Counted from the stretch's first letter, positions 8,505 to 17,800 are shown. The stretch: 64,000 nucleotides of DNA from Salinicoccus halodurans (GCF_900114445.1 NZ_FOTB01000002.1:333752-397751); one strand, 5' to 3'. Notes: a model not told the origin generated them from the sequence alone. Numbers and translations: made by a program.

Positions 8505-9904
8505 AGTATGATGATGTGATTGAAGAGATCTCCGGGTATGTTACCGAAGATAGAACTTTCAGCGAGGATACTTTGGATATTGCACTCCTGATTTTAAAAG
8601 ACAGTATGGGGTGCATGATCAAATCACTGGATAATCCGCAGTGCCAGAAGATGCTCGGTCCAGCAGAGGAGGGGGATTATAGAAAAAATGGTATACCTGT
8701 TCCCGGAATTAGCCGTCCACTCGGTCTTCTGGATGCAAGCTGGAATCTCGGTCTGCTGGTGAGGTGGCTGGATTATAACGACTGCTTTCTTGCTGAAGAA
8801 TGGGGACATCCGTCTGATAACCTTGGAGGTATCCTTGCCGCCGCGTATTCCGTGTCCTCAAGAGGGAAGAAGCTGACGGTAAGTGACGTGCTCACCACCA
8901 TGGTCAAAGCCCATGAAATACAGGGGGTTCTGTCTCTGACCAACAGTCTGAACCGCGTTGGATATGATCATGTGTTTTTTGTAAAACTCGCCACTGCCGG
9001 AGTGACATCAAAGCTGCTTGGCGGAGACGAAGAAAAAGTCCAAAATACTGTAAGTAATGTCTTCGCAGATGGAGCGGCACTCCGTACATACAGACATGCG
9101 CCCAATGTCACAACAAGAAAATCCTGGGCAGCAGGCGATGCAAGCATGAGAGGGGTGCGCCTGGCACTGCTCACCGATAAACTTAGCGAGGGATATCCCA
9201 ACATACTCAGCGAAGCTGACTGGGGATTCAATAAGAATATCATGAATGGTGCTGATATCACTCTTTCAAAAAAGCTGGATAATTATGTGGTGAACAACAT
9301 TTTATTCAAAGCGGATTTCCCTGCAGAATTTCATGCGCAGACCGGTGCTGAAGCTGCGATGGAACTGAATAGGAAGTATCATGGGAAACTCTCTGCCGTA
9401 GAAGAAATAAAAGTTTCCACACACGAATCGGCGATCAGGATCATAGCGGGCAAGGAAGAATTAAAGAACCCTTCTGACAGAGACCATTCGCTGGAATACA
9501 TCATTGCTGTCAGCCTTCTCAATGGTGATTTAAAGACGGAGTATTATGCGGATGAATATCATGAGAACCATCCGGAAATCAATCGCCTGATAAGCAAAAT
9601 GACTGTCGAAGAGAACGAACAGTATTCGAAAGACTATCTGGATCCGGCAAAAAGATCAGTTTCAAATGCAGTCCGGCTGGTTTTTGAAGATGGAACGGAA
9701 TCCGAAGAAATGGAAGTGGAGTATCCCATCGGCCATAAATTCAGGCGTGATGAAGTCAGACCGGTCATTGACCGGAAATTTGTGAGCAATTTGAACAGCC
9801 GTTTCGATAAGGAAAAGATTGGGAGCATTGAAAATATGTTTGATGATAAGCGTTCCCTGATGAATATGGATATATGTGATTTTATGTATGAATTCCAAGG
9901 ATAA
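8501..9904 (+). CDS. prpD: MmgE/PrpD family protein, 2-methylcitrate dehydratase-like
   Basis: This 467-residue protein is close to the size of E. coli PrpD. Diagnostic segments include RWLDYNDCFLAEEWGHPSDN (residues ~84-103) and TRKSWAAGDASMRGVRLALL near residue 205, both typical of the PrpD branch that dehydrates 2-methylcitrate to 2-methyl-cis-aconitate rather than of itaconate-forming decarboxylases. It is coupled by a 4-bp overlap to the PrpB-like lyase. A citrate-synthase-type PrpC, needed to make methylcitrate from propionyl-CoA, is not in the window, so the pair may process an imported acid or rely on PrpC elsewhere. Hydration of cis-aconitate is a known side reaction of the family, which would connect to the TcuA-like enzyme. 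Family assignment strong; in vivo substrate inferred. Confidence 0.82.
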   Translation: MKYDDVIEEISGYVTEDRTFSEDTLDIALLILKDSMGCMIKSLDNPQCQKMLGPAEEGDYRKNGIPVPGISRPLGLLDASWNLGLLVRWLDYNDCFLAEEWGHPSDNLGGILAAAYSVSSRGKKLTVSDVLTTMVKAHEIQGVLSLTNSLNRVGYDHVFFVKLATAGVTSKLLGGDEEKVQNTVSNVFADGAALRTYRHAPNVTTRKSWAAGDASMRGVRLALLTDKLSEGYPNILSEADWGFNKNIMNGADITLSKKLDNYVVNNILFKADFPAEFHAQTGAEAAMELNRKYHGKLSAVEEIKVSTHESAIRIIAGKEELKNPSDRDHSLEYIIAVSLLNGDLKTEYYADEYHENHPEINRLISKMTVEENEQYSKDYLDPAKRSVSNAVRLVFEDGTESEEMEVEYPIGHKFRRDEVRPVIDRKFVSNLNSRFDKEKIGSIENMFDDKRSLMNMDICDFMYEFQG

Positions 9905-9945
9905 CGGGAAGAGTATTCCAAACATGCAGCTATAGGAGGAATACT

Positions 9946-11196
9946 GTGAGCGGAGAAATACCTAAAGATGAAGGGCTTGATAAGACGCTTAGTGTGCTGA
10001 AAGAGGGATATGAATTCATCCTCAACAGGAAAGAAGATCTGAACACGGATGTTTTTGAAACACGTATCCTGGGTGAGAAGACAATCTGTTTAACAGGCAG
10101 TGAAGGTGCAGAGCTATTCTATGATAATGACAGGTTCAGAAGAAGTGATGCAGCGCCCCGCAGAGTGGAGAAGACGCTTTTTGGTGAAGGCGGCGTGCAG
10201 GGTTTGGATGGTGCGGAGCATCATCATAGAAAAGCGATGTTCATGACTCTGATGGATGACGATTCCATGATGGAAATCGACCGGCTGATGAGAAAATACT
10301 GGCGGAGGTATTTTGAAGCGGCCGGCAGCCTGGAGACTATCGAATTGTATGAGGCGGCGAAGATAGTGATTCTCCGGACTGCCTGTGAGTGGACCGGTGT
10401 CCCTCTTCGGGAAGAGGAAATAGAAGAGCGTGCACGTCAGATCTCTGATCTTTTCGAATCTCCTGCGGCACTTGGTGTCCAGCATTGGAAGGGGAGGATT
10501 TCCCGCTCCAAAGCCAATGAGTGGATGGAAGAAGTCATAGAGGATGTCAGGAAAGAGAAGATATCGGTTGATGAAGACCGGGCTGTCTTTGCATTTTCCC
10601 GGGCACGTGATGAAAAAGGGGAACTTTTGGATAAGAAAACTGCGGCAGTGGAGATGCTGAATCTGATCCGGCCGATGACGGCTGTCAGTGTATGGGTGGC
10701 GATGATCGGACTGGCGATGCACGAGTTCCCCCGCGAAAAGGAAAAACTGAAACGGACAGAGCATTATAAAATTGAGTGGTTCATCCAGGAAGTCAGAAGA
10801 TACTATCCATTCTTTCCATTCGCTGTTGCCAGAACGGATGCTGATTTTAAATGGAAAGGATATGAATTCAAAGAGGGGACACTTACTCTTCTCGATTTAT
10901 ACGGGACCAACCGGCATCCTGCTGACTGGATACGGCCTGAGGAATTTATGCCGGAACGCTTCCGGGGCTGGCAGCAGACACCGTTCAATTTCATTCCGCA
11001 GGGCGGGGGGAGTTATGATTTCGGCCACCGCTGTGCAGGAGAATTCATCACTATCGTCATGATGAAAGCCACGGTGGACTTTCTGGTCAATGAAATGGAT
11101 TATGATGTGCCGGAACAGGATTTCGGTTTTGAGTTCAATGATATCCCTGCTGTTCCAAATGATAAAGTGAAAATAAACAATTACAGATTCCAATGA
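9946..11196 (+). CDS. CYP152-family fatty-acid peroxygenase cytochrome P450
   Basis: This heme enzyme of 416 residues uses H2O2 to hydroxylate long-chain fatty acids at the alpha/beta carbon. The GTG start has a TAGGAGGA ribosome site. The numbering falls exactly on B. subtilis P450 BSbeta (CYP152A1): Gln85 (GGVQGLDG), Arg242-Pro243 (LIRPMTAV) that anchors the substrate carboxylate, and heme-ligand Cys363 (GHRCAGEF). The acid-alcohol pair of ordinary P450s is absent. The Jeotgalicoccus decarboxylase OleT has His at position 85, so Gln85 predicts hydroxylation rather than 1-alkene formation. It lies 41 bp after prpD on the same strand and ends at a strong terminator, so it may belong to the carboxylate operon or have its own signals; no separate promoter is obvious. 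Confidence 0.9.
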   Translation: MSGEIPKDEGLDKTLSVLKEGYEFILNRKEDLNTDVFETRILGEKTICLTGSEGAELFYDNDRFRRSDAAPRRVEKTLFGEGGVQGLDGAEHHHRKAMFMTLMDDDSMMEIDRLMRKYWRRYFEAAGSLETIELYEAAKIVILRTACEWTGVPLREEEIEERARQISDLFESPAALGVQHWKGRISRSKANEWMEEVIEDVRKEKISVDEDRAVFAFSRARDEKGELLDKKTAAVEMLNLIRPMTAVSVWVAMIGLAMHEFPREKEKLKRTEHYKIEWFIQEVRRYYPFFPFAVARTDADFKWKGYEFKEGTLTLLDLYGTNRHPADWIRPEEFMPERFRGWQQTPFNFIPQGGGSYDFGHRCAGEFITIVMMKATVDFLVNEMDYDVPEQDFGFEFNDIPAVPNDKVKINNYRFQ

Positions 11197-11202
11197 ATTT
11201 TT

Positions 11203-11233
11203 ACCGCCGGCTTAAGCCGGCGGTGATTTTTTA
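11203..11233 (+). terminator. Rho-independent terminator after the P450
   Basis: A perfect GC-rich palindrome spans 11203-11224 (arms CCGCCGGCTT and AAGCCGGCGG, no separate loop), followed by a T-rich run GATTTTTTAT. It closes the carboxylate/P450 transcription unit before the copper operon. Confidence 0.85.
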
Positions 11234-11246
11234 TGGAATAAATATG

Positions 11247-11275
11247 TTGACTTATATACCCCTTGGGGGTATGAT
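11247..11275 (+). promoter_or_regulatory. Copper-operon promoter with embedded CsoR operator
   Basis: A -35 TTGACT (11247-11252) and a -10 TATGAT (11270-11275) are separated by 17 bp. The whole spacer is filled by the inverted repeat ATACCCC-TT-GGGGGTAT (11256-11272), the C-run/G-run type of site bound by apo-CsoR. CsoR bound here would block RNA polymerase until Cu(I) releases it. Confidence 0.85.
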
Positions 11276-11305
11276 GAAATTAAGGAAAGAGAAGGACGTG
11301 AGAAT

Positions 11306-11608
11306 ATGGGAGAACATCTCCATGACTATACATTGACGCCGAGAACAGATGAAGAAAAACAAAAAGTGATGAGGCGGCTCAAAAGGATTGAAGGCCAGGT
11401 GCGCGGTATCCAGAAGATGATCGAAGAAGACCGCTATTGTGTGGATATACTCGTGCAGATCAGCGCCATACAGTCCGCACTTAAAAATGTCGGCTATTCA
11501 GTCACTGAGCGCCATATGAAGCATTGTGTGAGTGATGCCATCGCCAAGGGTGAGGGTGATGATTCCATCGAAGAGCTCATGGCAGTATTAAAACAATTCT
11601 CTAAATAA
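11306..11608 (+). CDS. csoR: Copper-sensing transcriptional repressor CsoR
   Basis: This 100-residue all-helical DUF156 repressor has the complete Cu(I) site Cys45 (RYCVDIL), His70 and Cys74 (RHMKHC), at the same numbers as in B. subtilis CsoR. The basic DNA-binding surface MRRLKRIEGQVRGI (residues ~22-35) is present. It is first in the csoR-copA-copZ operon, directly downstream of its predicted operator, so it is autoregulated. Without copper it represses; Cu(I) binding releases the DNA and induces the exporter and chaperone. Very secure assignment. Confidence 0.95.
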   Translation: MGEHLHDYTLTPRTDEEKQKVMRRLKRIEGQVRGIQKMIEEDRYCVDILVQISAIQSALKNVGYSVTERHMKHCVSDAIAKGEGDDSIEELMAVLKQFSK

Positions 11609-11623
11609 AGGAGGGAATAATTA

Positions 11624-14014
11624 GTGGGCAATGATAAAAATGTGAAACTTAATGTTACCGGCATGACATGCGCGGCATGTTCGACGCGCATTGAGAAAGT
11701 GTTGAACAAAATGGATGATGTCGATGCGAAGGTCAACCTGGCGACAGAAAAAGCGACCGTTGACTATAACAGCAGCAATGTCGGACTGGATGATATTACC
11801 CGGAAAATTGAGAAGCTCGGATACGGTGTGGAGCTGGATAAGACAGAGTTCGACATCACCGGCATGACGTGTGCGGCATGCTCGACGCGTATTGAGAAGG
11901 TATTGAATAAACAGGAGGGTGTCAGCAGCGCGACAGTCAATCTGGCGACGGAAAATGCCGTCATAGAGTACAACTCAAATACATTGACCGAACAGGACCT
12001 GATCGGGCGTATTGAAAAGCTCGGTTACGGTGCACAGCCCAAACAGGATGCAGCAGAGAAGGAAACAGCCAAGGATAAGCAGCTCAAAACACTGAAAATG
12101 AAGCTGATCGCATCCATTGTCCTCTCCATTCCATTATTGATTACAATGCTCGATCATCTGTTTGGCATATCACTGCCGGGCATACTGATGAACCCATGGT
12201 TCCAGCTTGCTCTGGCAACGCCGGTACAGTTCATCATCGGTTGGCAGTTTTATGAAGGAGCATTTAAAAATCTGAAGAATAAAACTGCGAATATGGATGT
12301 ACTAGTCGCGATGGGAACAAGTGCAGCATACTTCTACAGTCTGTATGAAACATTCAGATGGATAGGGGGTGCAACAGAACATCCGCACTTATATTTTGAA
12401 ACCAGTGCGCTGATCATTACTTTGATTCTGTTCGGTAAATACCTTGAGCATCGTGCGAAATCGAGGACCACTTCAGCAATTTCCAAATTGCTGGACATGC
12501 AGGCGAAACAGGCGCGTGTCATCAGAGAAGGAAAGGAAATGATGATTCCTGTTGAAGAAGTTGCGGTCGGAGACCGCATCATCGTCAAGCCGGGAGAAAA
12601 GATGCCGGTTGACGGTGAAATCATCAAAGGGAACACTTCCATTGATGAATCCATGATCACCGGAGAATCGATTCCGGTCGAGAAAGGGACCGGCAGCAAT
12701 GTAATCGGAGCAACAATCAACCAGAATGGGACGGTTGAAGTGGAAGTGACGCGTGTAGGTAAGGATACTGCACTTGCTTCCATCGTCAGGATTGTTGAAG
12801 ATGCCCAGGGACAGAAAGCGCCGATTCAGAGGATGGCGGATCTGATTTCAGGATACTTTGTACCGATTGTCATTGGTATCGCCCTGCTTACATTTGCTGT
12901 ATGGTATTTCATAGTGCAGCCGGGCAATCTTGAACCGGCTCTGGTGGCATCCATTGCAGTACTTGTAATCGCATGTCCATGTGCACTTGGTCTCGCAACA
13001 CCGACATCTATCATGGTCGGTACAGGTAAAGGGGCGGAAAACGGAATTTTATTCAAAGGCGGGGAACACCTGGAGAAGACTCACGAACTGGATGTCATCA
13101 TTTTGGACAAAACAGGCACTATCACTAAAGGGAAACCGGAAGTGACCAACTTTACAGGTGATGCCGAGGCACTCAGATTGCTGGCCAGCGCGGAAAAAGG
13201 TTCCGAACATCCGCTTGCCGAAGCGATTGTTGCATATGCTGCGGAAAACGACGTGGATGTTGTTGAAGTAGATGATTTCAAAGCTATACCGGGACACGGT
13301 ATAGAGGCCAATGTGCGGAACCGTGAAGTACTCGTCGGGACAAGAAAACTCATGAAGGACAAGGGCATTGAAATTACAGATGCTGTTCAAAGTGAACTGG
13401 AACAGTATGAGCATGAAGGCAAGACGGCGATGATCATTGCAGCAGACGGTGTTGTGAGCGGTATTGTAGCAGTTCTTGACACAGTAAAAGAAAGCGCAAA
13501 AGAAGCAATTGCCGAATTGAAAGCCCAGGGACTTGAAGTCTATATGCTGACAGGCGACAATAGAACTACTGCTGAAGCGATTGCCCGGGAAGTGGACATC
13601 GATCATGTCATCGCGGAAGTCCTTCCTGAAGAAAAAGCAGCGAAAGTGAAAGAGATCCAGGATACGGGTAAAATAACAGCTATGGTCGGTGATGGTGTCA
13701 ATGATGCACCGGCGCTCGCAACAGCGGATATCGGTATCGCAATCGGCACGGGGGCAGAAGTGGCCATTGAGGCAGCTGACATCACGATTCTCGGCGGAGA
13801 GCTCAAACTGATTCCGCAGGCGATCAATCTGAGCCATAAGACGATACGCAATATTAAGCAGAATCTGTTCTGGGCGTTCGCCTACAATTCTGCAGGCATT
13901 CCGATTGCTGCCCTTGGATTTTTGGCACCATGGGTGGCCGGTGCTGCAATGGCATTCAGTTCAGTCAGCGTTGTGACGAATGCTTTACGCTTAAAACGGG
14001 CAAAAATTCAGTGA
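11624..14014 (+). CDS. copA: Cu(I)-exporting P1B-type ATPase CopA
   Basis: This 796-residue copper efflux pump matches staphylococcal CopA in size (about 800). Two N-terminal heavy-metal-associated domains each carry [10 protein letters not shown] (Cys16/Cys19 and Cys83/Cys86). Further markers are the transmembrane CPC motif at 451-453 ([12 protein letters not shown]), the phosphorylation loop DKTGT with Asp495, the actuator motif TGES, the [10 protein letters not shown] hinge, and about eight TM helices. CPC plus an N-x-(S) rich last helix identify the Cu(I) subgroup. The GTG start has AAAGGAGG 9 bp upstream. It is in an operon after csoR (15-bp gap) and before copZ, under the CsoR operator. 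The two HMA domains are nearly identical at their metal-binding segments even at DNA level, evidence of internal duplication. Confidence 0.96.
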   Translation: MGNDKNVKLNVTGMTCAACSTRIEKVLNKMDDVDAKVNLATEKATVDYNSSNVGLDDITRKIEKLGYGVELDKTEFDITGMTCAACSTRIEKVLNKQEGVSSATVNLATENAVIEYNSNTLTEQDLIGRIEKLGYGAQPKQDAAEKETAKDKQLKTLKMKLIASIVLSIPLLITMLDHLFGISLPGILMNPWFQLALATPVQFIIGWQFYEGAFKNLKNKTANMDVLVAMGTSAAYFYSLYETFRWIGGATEHPHLYFETSALIITLILFGKYLEHRAKSRTTSAISKLLDMQAKQARVIREGKEMMIPVEEVAVGDRIIVKPGEKMPVDGEIIKGNTSIDESMITGESIPVEKGTGSNVIGATINQNGTVEVEVTRVGKDTALASIVRIVEDAQGQKAPIQRMADLISGYFVPIVIGIALLTFAVWYFIVQPGNLEPALVASIAVLVIACPCALGLATPTSIMVGTGKGAENGILFKGGEHLEKTHELDVIILDKTGTITKGKPEVTNFTGDAEALRLLASAEKGSEHPLAEAIVAYAAENDVDVVEVDDFKAIPGHGIEANVRNREVLVGTRKLMKDKGIEITDAVQSELEQYEHEGKTAMIIAADGVVSGIVAVLDTVKESAKEAIAELKAQGLEVYMLTGDNRTTAEAIAREVDIDHVIAEVLPEEKAAKVKEIQDTGKITAMVGDGVNDAPALATADIGIAIGTGAEVAIEAADITILGGELKLIPQAINLSHKTIRNIKQNLFWAFAYNSAGIPIAALGFLAPWVAGAAMAFSSVSVVTNALRLKRAKIQ

Positions 14015-14048
14015 TATAGACCAATAAATTTACAGGAGGAGATTTTTT

Positions 14049-14258
14049 ATGGCACAAAAAACAATTGAAGTACAGGGTATGACATGCGGACACTGCAAAA
14101 GTTCGGTTGAAGGTGCACTTTCGGCACTCGATGGTGTGAACGAAGCAAACGTTGATCTGGAAGCCAACAATGTAGCGGTGGAATACGACGAATCAAAAGT
14201 GGACGCTTCGTCTATGGCGGAAGCAATCGAAGATCAGGGATATGATGTAGTAAAATAA
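14049..14258 (+). CDS. copZ: Copper chaperone CopZ
   Basis: This 69-residue single HMA-domain protein has metal-binding Cys in GMTCGHCKSS (Cys13 and Cys16), the standard length for CopZ. It binds Cu(I) in the cytosol and hands it to CopA and CsoR. It has a GGAGGAG ribosome site, follows copA by 34 bp and is closed by a strong terminator. Confidence 0.94.
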   Translation: MAQKTIEVQGMTCGHCKSSVEGALSALDGVNEANVDLEANNVAVEYDESKVDASSMAEAIEDQGYDVVK

Positions 14259-14271
14259 TTTTCAGCCAGGC

Positions 14272-14307
14272 CGTCACCGGTATGCATCCGGTGACGGTTT
14301 ATTTATT
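14272..14307 (+). terminator. Terminator of the copper operon
   Basis: Perfect 10-bp arms CCGTCACCGG (14272-14281) and CCGGTGACGG (14289-14298) with a 7-nt loop, followed by TTTATTTATTT. The remaining ~115 bp up to the next gene (14308-14422) are AT-rich and show no other clear signal. Confidence 0.85.
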
Positions 14308-14422
14308 TCAGGGTAAACATCGACCTCGTAAAATGTTAAAATTGAACATATCAATCGATTTTCCGGTCAATTGGAAAAATTGGCCCTTTTATATTTGGAC
14401 AGGATTATGAGGAGGAGACAAA

Positions 14423-15667
14423 TTGATCATAGCGATCATAATTTTATTTTTCACTTCTTTCTTCTTTTCGGGAAGTGAAACGGCCCTGACTGCCGTCAAT
14501 ACGATGAAGCTTCGCACAAAGGCGGAGAACGGTGATATCCGTGCTAAAAAATTACTTGACCTTGCTTCAAAACCGGGCGAGTTCATAACGACGATTCTAA
14601 TCGGCAATAATATAGCGAACATTCTGCTGCCGACATTAGTGACTGCAATGGCAATTGATTACGGAATCAGTGTTGCGGTTGCTTCCGCTGCACTGACGAT
14701 ATCTATCATTGTGGTGGCTGAAGTGATACCGAAGTCTGTGGCTGCTGCATTTCCTGAACGTATAGCGCTCCTGGTGCGTCCGGCGATTTCATTTTTTGTA
14801 GTGATTTTCAAGCCGGTTACAATCGTATTGAACTGGCTGACTGATACACTTACAAGAATACTGTCAAAAGGAGAGGTGGAAAAAGCATCGGTATCCAAGG
14901 AAGAATTACGGACTATAGTGGAGATTGCGGATTCAGAAGGCATATTCGCGAAACATGAATCCTACAGGATACGCGGTGTATTGGATTTCCGGGATTTGAA
15001 CGTGAAGGATGTTCTGACCACACCACGAACGGAAATGGAAGCTATCTCGAAAGACACCGGTTATGAAGAAGTCCGTGACCTGGTCATTGATCAGATGTAT
15101 ACCCGTTATCCGGTATATGACAGGGATATGGATGACATAATCGGAGTATTCCATTCGAAGTACCTGCTGCAGTGGTCTGTCAATCCGGAAAAGCCCCTGA
15201 TGGCATACAGCGATGACGATCCGATTATCATCCATGAGTTCCAGTCTGTGGAATACGTCCTCAGAAAAATGACGAAGGAACGCCGCCATATGGCCATAGT
15301 CATAGATGAATTCGGTGGAACGGAAGGAATTCTGACGCACGAGGATATCATAGAGGCGATGCTCGGATTCGAGATAGAAGATGAAACGGACCTGAGGAAT
15401 GATCCGCTGGTTGAATCCATGACAGAAGTGGAGATTGTCTGTGATGGGAAAATTACGCTCCACCGGCTGAATTCGATCTTCCGTTCTGACATTCCGGAAG
15501 AAGAGGATACATTGTCGGGATACTTGTTCAAGGAATTCAATGATTTCCCTGAAAATGGTGACACTCTGGAGGAGGAAGGTCTGCTGTTCGAAGTGATTGA
15601 AATGGAAGACCAGATGATCCGTAAAGTTTATATCAAAAAAACAGATGGGGATCCAGAACACAAGTAA
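14423..15667 (+). CDS. CNNM/CorC-family membrane protein (DUF21, CBS pair, CorC domain)
   Basis: This 414-residue protein contains an N-terminal DUF21 membrane domain with about four helices (residues 1-~165; FFFSGSETALTAVNTMKLR is characteristic), a cytosolic CBS-pair module (~195-315; TPRTEMEAI, VIDEFGGTEGILTHEDI), and a C-terminal CorC/HlyC domain (~335-410). Relatives include S. aureus MpfA and B. subtilis YhdP/YugS, implicated in Mg2+ export and resistance; older annotation as hemolysin is misleading. The start is TTG at 14423, chosen because GGAGGAGA ends 5-6 bp before it and no other start fits. It is monocistronic, facing the cad operon across a shared terminator. Confidence 0.87.
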   Translation: MIIAIIILFFTSFFFSGSETALTAVNTMKLRTKAENGDIRAKKLLDLASKPGEFITTILIGNNIANILLPTLVTAMAIDYGISVAVASAALTISIIVVAEVIPKSVAAAFPERIALLVRPAISFFVVIFKPVTIVLNWLTDTLTRILSKGEVEKASVSKEELRTIVEIADSEGIFAKHESYRIRGVLDFRDLNVKDVLTTPRTEMEAISKDTGYEEVRDLVIDQMYTRYPVYDRDMDDIIGVFHSKYLLQWSVNPEKPLMAYSDDDPIIIHEFQSVEYVLRKMTKERRHMAIVIDEFGGTEGILTHEDIIEAMLGFEIEDETDLRNDPLVESMTEVEIVCDGKITLHRLNSIFRSDIPEEEDTLSGYLFKEFNDFPENGDTLEEEGLLFEVIEMEDQMIRKVYIKKTDGDPEHK

Positions 15668-15683
15668 ATTTGGAACCAAAGAG

Positions 15684-15724
15684 GCGCCCGGCCGGTCATC
15701 CTGAGGAGATGACCGGCCGGGCGC
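15684..15724. terminator. Bidirectional terminator between the CorC-like gene and cadA
   Basis: Perfect 17-bp stem with arms at 15684-15700 and 15708-15724 (GCGCCCGGCCGG core) around a 7-nt loop CTGAGGA. A TTTTAT run follows on the plus side. It separates two convergent genes and is the strongest hairpin seen in the window. Confidence 0.88.
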
Positions 15725-15736
15725 TTTTATAATCCA

Positions 15737-17800
15737 TCATTCTTTCATCCTGAGTAATCTCATGCCGTTCAGTGCCACGACAAGTGTTGCCCCTATGTCT
15801 GAGAGTATCGCAATCCAAAGGGTAAGCCAGCCCGGAATGACTAGCAGGAGCGCGATCAGTTTTATAACCAGTGAGAATGTGATATTCGCCTTGATGATTC
15901 TTAAAGCCCGTTTGCTTAAGCTCACTGTAAAAGGCAGTTGGCTGATATCATTTCCCATGAGTGCAACGTCAGCGGTTTCCAGCGCTGTGTCTGTGCCTTT
16001 ACCCATGGCGATGCCGATATCTGCAGCTGCAAGGGCCGGTGCATCATTTATACCATCTCCGACCATTGCTACTTTATGAAGAGACTTCATTTCTTTAACT
16101 GCATTGAGTTTATCTTCCGGCATAAGTTCCGCATATACTTTATCGATGCCGAGCGTTTTCGCGATTGACCCTGCTGTCTGTGTGTTGTCTCCGGTCAGCA
16201 TCACAGTACGCGTTCCCATCTTATGCAGTTTTTCGACGGCAGCCTTGCTGGAGGATCTGAGCTGGTCTGTGACTGCGAATAAGCCGATTACTTTGTCGTT
16301 CTCTTTGACGACCATGACAGTTTTACCATCCGCCTGATAGCCTGATGCATCTTCAAAGTTTCCAGGCTTTCCGATACTGTATATTTTCCCTTCAATGATG
16401 CCGGTAATGCCTGTACCTGTCTCTGCATTGAATTTTTGTATATGGACGTCTGTATCATCAATACCCTCAGAAGCTGCATATTCGATTATGGAAGAAGCCA
16501 GCGGGTGTTCGGATTTTGCTTCCATTGCTGAAGCAATTGCCAGCACCGACTCACGGCTTCTACCATCATATGTTACAAAATCTGTGACATGGGGACGGCC
16601 TTCAGTCAGTGTGCCTGTTTTATCAAATGCAATCGTTTTGCTGTGACCGATCTTCTCAAGGTAGATGCCGCCTTTGATGAGGACGCCCTTTTTGGCAGCA
16701 TTCCCGATTGCTGAAACGATGGCGATCGGTGTGGAAATGACGAGTGCACAGGGACAGCCTACAACAAGTACTGCCAGTCCCTGATAGACCCAGGAAGACC
16801 AGGCGGCACCAAAGAATACAGGTGGTACGATTGCCACGAGCAGGGCGGCAATCATGATGGCCGGTGTGTAGTATTTGGCAAACTGATCAACGAAATGCTG
16901 GGCAGGGGCACGTTCACCCTGGGCTTCTTCCACGAGTTGGATGATTTTGGCAAGTGTCGTATCTTCATTATGTTTGGTGACCTCGACTTCCAGATACCCC
17001 GATTCATTCAAAGTCCCTGCGAACACGTCGTCGCCTTCCAGTTTTTCAACAGGCAGGGATTCACCTGTAATTGCCGCCTGGTTGATGCTTGTTGAACCGT
17101 ATCTGATGATACCGTCCATGGAGAGTTTATCCCCGGGTCTGATGACTATGATATCGCCGATGTCAACTTCTTCAACAGGGATTTCTTTTATTCCGCCGGA
17201 TGTTTTGACGGCTGCTGTACGGGGGACAATTTCCATCAGTGACTGGATGGATGCCCTGGCCTTTTCCATTGAATACCTCTCAAGGGATTCACTTACAGCG
17301 AATAAAACGACGACAACCGCAGCTTCGGGCCATTCGCCGATCAGTGCAGCGCCAATTACGGCGATGGTCATCAGCGTTTTCATATCAAAACGGAGCTTCG
17401 AGAGATTGTTGATACCTGTCCAGAACATCCGGTAACCGCCGATCACGATGGAAATCAGAAAGACCCCTGTCGTCATCGAGGTTTGCCCGCCGCTTCCAAT
17501 TACCAGAATGAAACCGAGCAGCATGAACAGAGCGGAAGCCAGTACCTCCCCGTGCTTTTTAAGGAAGGACTGCTCTTTTATTTTAGGCTGATTTTTATCG
17601 ATGACTTTAAGTTTTTCAAAAGCGCCGGCTTTCTCTATCTCCTGGACGGTGGCGTCACCGGTGATCGTGATTTTGGATGCCCCAAAGTTGACCTCGGCGT
17701 CTTCCACACTCCTTATATCCTTAACGTTTTTCTCGAATGTTTTGGCACAGTTCGCACAGGAGAACCCATCAATGTGATATGTTTTCTGCTCATTTGACAT
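15737..17800 (-). CDS. cadA: Cd2+/Zn2+/Pb2+-exporting P1B-type ATPase CadA
   Basis: This 687-residue efflux ATPase of the divalent heavy-metal subgroup has an N-terminal HMA domain with GFSCANCAK (Cys15/Cys18), TGES actuator, CPCALVISTP in the sixth helix (CPC), DKTGTLTEGRP phosphorylation loop, and GDGINDAPAL. ISTP after CPC and the single HMA fit CadA/ZntA rather than CopA (which reads [10 protein letters not shown]). Its start overlaps the cadC gene by 11 bp, so the two are translationally coupled. Expression is expected to be released by Cd, Pb or Zn through CadC. Length is slightly shorter than plasmid pI258 CadA (about 727). Confidence 0.93.
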   Translation of the reverse strand: MSNEQKTYHIDGFSCANCAKTFEKNVKDIRSVEDAEVNFGASKITITGDATVQEIEKAGAFEKLKVIDKNQPKIKEQSFLKKHGEVLASALFMLLGFILVIGSGGQTSMTTGVFLISIVIGGYRMFWTGINNLSKLRFDMKTLMTIAVIGAALIGEWPEAAVVVVLFAVSESLERYSMEKARASIQSLMEIVPRTAAVKTSGGIKEIPVEEVDIGDIIVIRPGDKLSMDGIIRYGSTSINQAAITGESLPVEKLEGDDVFAGTLNESGYLEVEVTKHNEDTTLAKIIQLVEEAQGERAPAQHFVDQFAKYYTPAIMIAALLVAIVPPVFFGAAWSSWVYQGLAVLVVGCPCALVISTPIAIVSAIGNAAKKGVLIKGGIYLEKIGHSKTIAFDKTGTLTEGRPHVTDFVTYDGRSRESVLAIASAMEAKSEHPLASSIIEYAASEGIDDTDVHIQKFNAETGTGITGIIEGKIYSIGKPGNFEDASGYQADGKTVMVVKENDKVIGLFAVTDQLRSSSKAAVEKLHKMGTRTVMLTGDNTQTAGSIAKTLGIDKVYAELMPEDKLNAVKEMKSLHKVAMVGDGINDAPALAAADIGIAMGKGTDTALETADVALMGNDISQLPFTVSLSKRALRIIKANITFSLVIKLIALLLVIPGWLTLWIAILSDIGATLVVALNGMRLLRMKE

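Noticed and set aside
9946-11196. Calling the P450 OleT (1-alkene-forming decarboxylase) because the host looks like a Jeotgalicoccus relative
   Set aside because: Residue 85 is Gln, as in the hydroxylase BSbeta, not His as in OleT.
13049-13837. Long minus-strand reading frame (262 codons) inside copA
   Set aside because: It is antisense to the fully convincing P-type ATPase core, is Cys/Phe/His-rich with no domain, and has no ribosome site. Similar shadow frames lie opposite the CorC-like gene (14933-15679) and the P450 (10114-10764).
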